From: Candidatus Gastranaerophilales bacterium
GTDB lineage: Bacteria > Cyanobacteriota > Vampirovibrionia > Gastranaerophilales > Gastranaerophilaceae
Direction: 5' to 3'
Length of the DNA: 5,197 nt
Assembly: GCA_944326495.1 (NCBI GenBank)
Contig: CALVEE010000148.1
Coordinates: 1 to 5,197 of the forward strand
The notes beneath the pieces are model-generated. The model was given only the letters and a program-made list of their open reading frames with translations. It was not told where the DNA came from and did no database searches. The first letter of the stretch is position 1, and each line of letters starts with the position of its first letter. The position numbers and the translations under genes were made by a program. This document shows, one piece after another, positions 5,060 to 5,197 of the stretch.

Positions 5060-5197
5060 CTACAATTCTATATTTCTGAATTCACCATATATTTCAATTG
5101 CATTATTAATTTTATCCAAAGCCAATGTTAGATAGTTACTGATATCTGATATTTCAAGTTCTTCGCTCTCATTATCCAGAGCTTTTTGTAAAATTAT
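5060..5197 (-). CDS. C-terminal fragment of an unrecognised gene, convergent
   Basis: The - strand is open for 45 codons from the window edge to a TAG stop (5060-5062), so only the C-terminus is visible. The peptide contains ALDNESEELEISDISNYL and then a helical stretch ending ALDKINNAIEIYGEF and RNIEL. It is acidic and helix-rich, compatible with a real protein end. The gene converges with the phage cassette, leaving 21 bases between the T-tract and its stop. I do not recognise its family. It could be a host gene bordering the cassette or an oppositely transcribed phage gene. Confidence 0.55.
   Translation of the reverse strand: MILQKALDNESEELEISDISNYLTLALDKINNAIEIYGEFRNIEL

Overview
The window looks like the head-assembly part of a tailed phage integrated in, or derived from, a bacterial chromosome of low G+C. 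Four genes on the + strand follow one another at 1198-5000: portal, scaffold, major capsid protein and a small capsid-associated protein. This is the usual order of a tailed-phage head module. All four have the same GAAAGGA ribosome binding site, the intergenic gaps inside the cassette are 16-21 bases, and a clean rho-independent terminator (5010-5038) closes the unit. A gene fragment on the - strand (5060-5197) then runs convergently into it. Bacterial-type interspersed palindromic repeats upstream suggest a chromosome or an old prophage rather than a streamlined virion genome. The species cannot be named. Repeats of this general style are, from memory, found in Rickettsiales, Elusimicrobia and gut Cyanobacteria (Gastranaerophilales), which is only a hint.

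Region 1-769 holds a very AT-rich two-gene operon whose stop and start codons overlap by one base. The first protein resembles a small alpha/beta protein of degenerate nucleotidyltransferase (MNT) type. The second is an all-helical HEPN-like protein with a C-terminal SRDARY motif. Together they look like a non-canonical MNT/HEPN toxin-antitoxin or defence pair. This is inference from fold-like patterns and gene arrangement.

Region 770-1197 contains no gene but is densely filled with inverted repeats: a 9-bp pair bounding a 64-base segment, an 8-bp palindrome, a 158-162-base composite that can fold either as two long hairpins or as a cloverleaf, a perfect 13-bp hairpin, and a small hairpin abutting the portal ribosome binding site. 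One of these units (878-901) recurs, in reverse orientation and matching at 21 of 24 positions, inside the last codons of the portal gene (3001-3024). A mobile palindromic element may therefore have entered or extended a coding sequence.

In the cassette, the portal would form the DNA entry ring, the scaffold would nucleate and shape the procapsid, the capsid protein would form the shell, and the last small protein probably decorates or stabilises it. No terminase gene lies directly upstream and no head-tail connector genes follow, so the module is either a separate transcription unit of a complete phage or part of a rearranged or decayed prophage.
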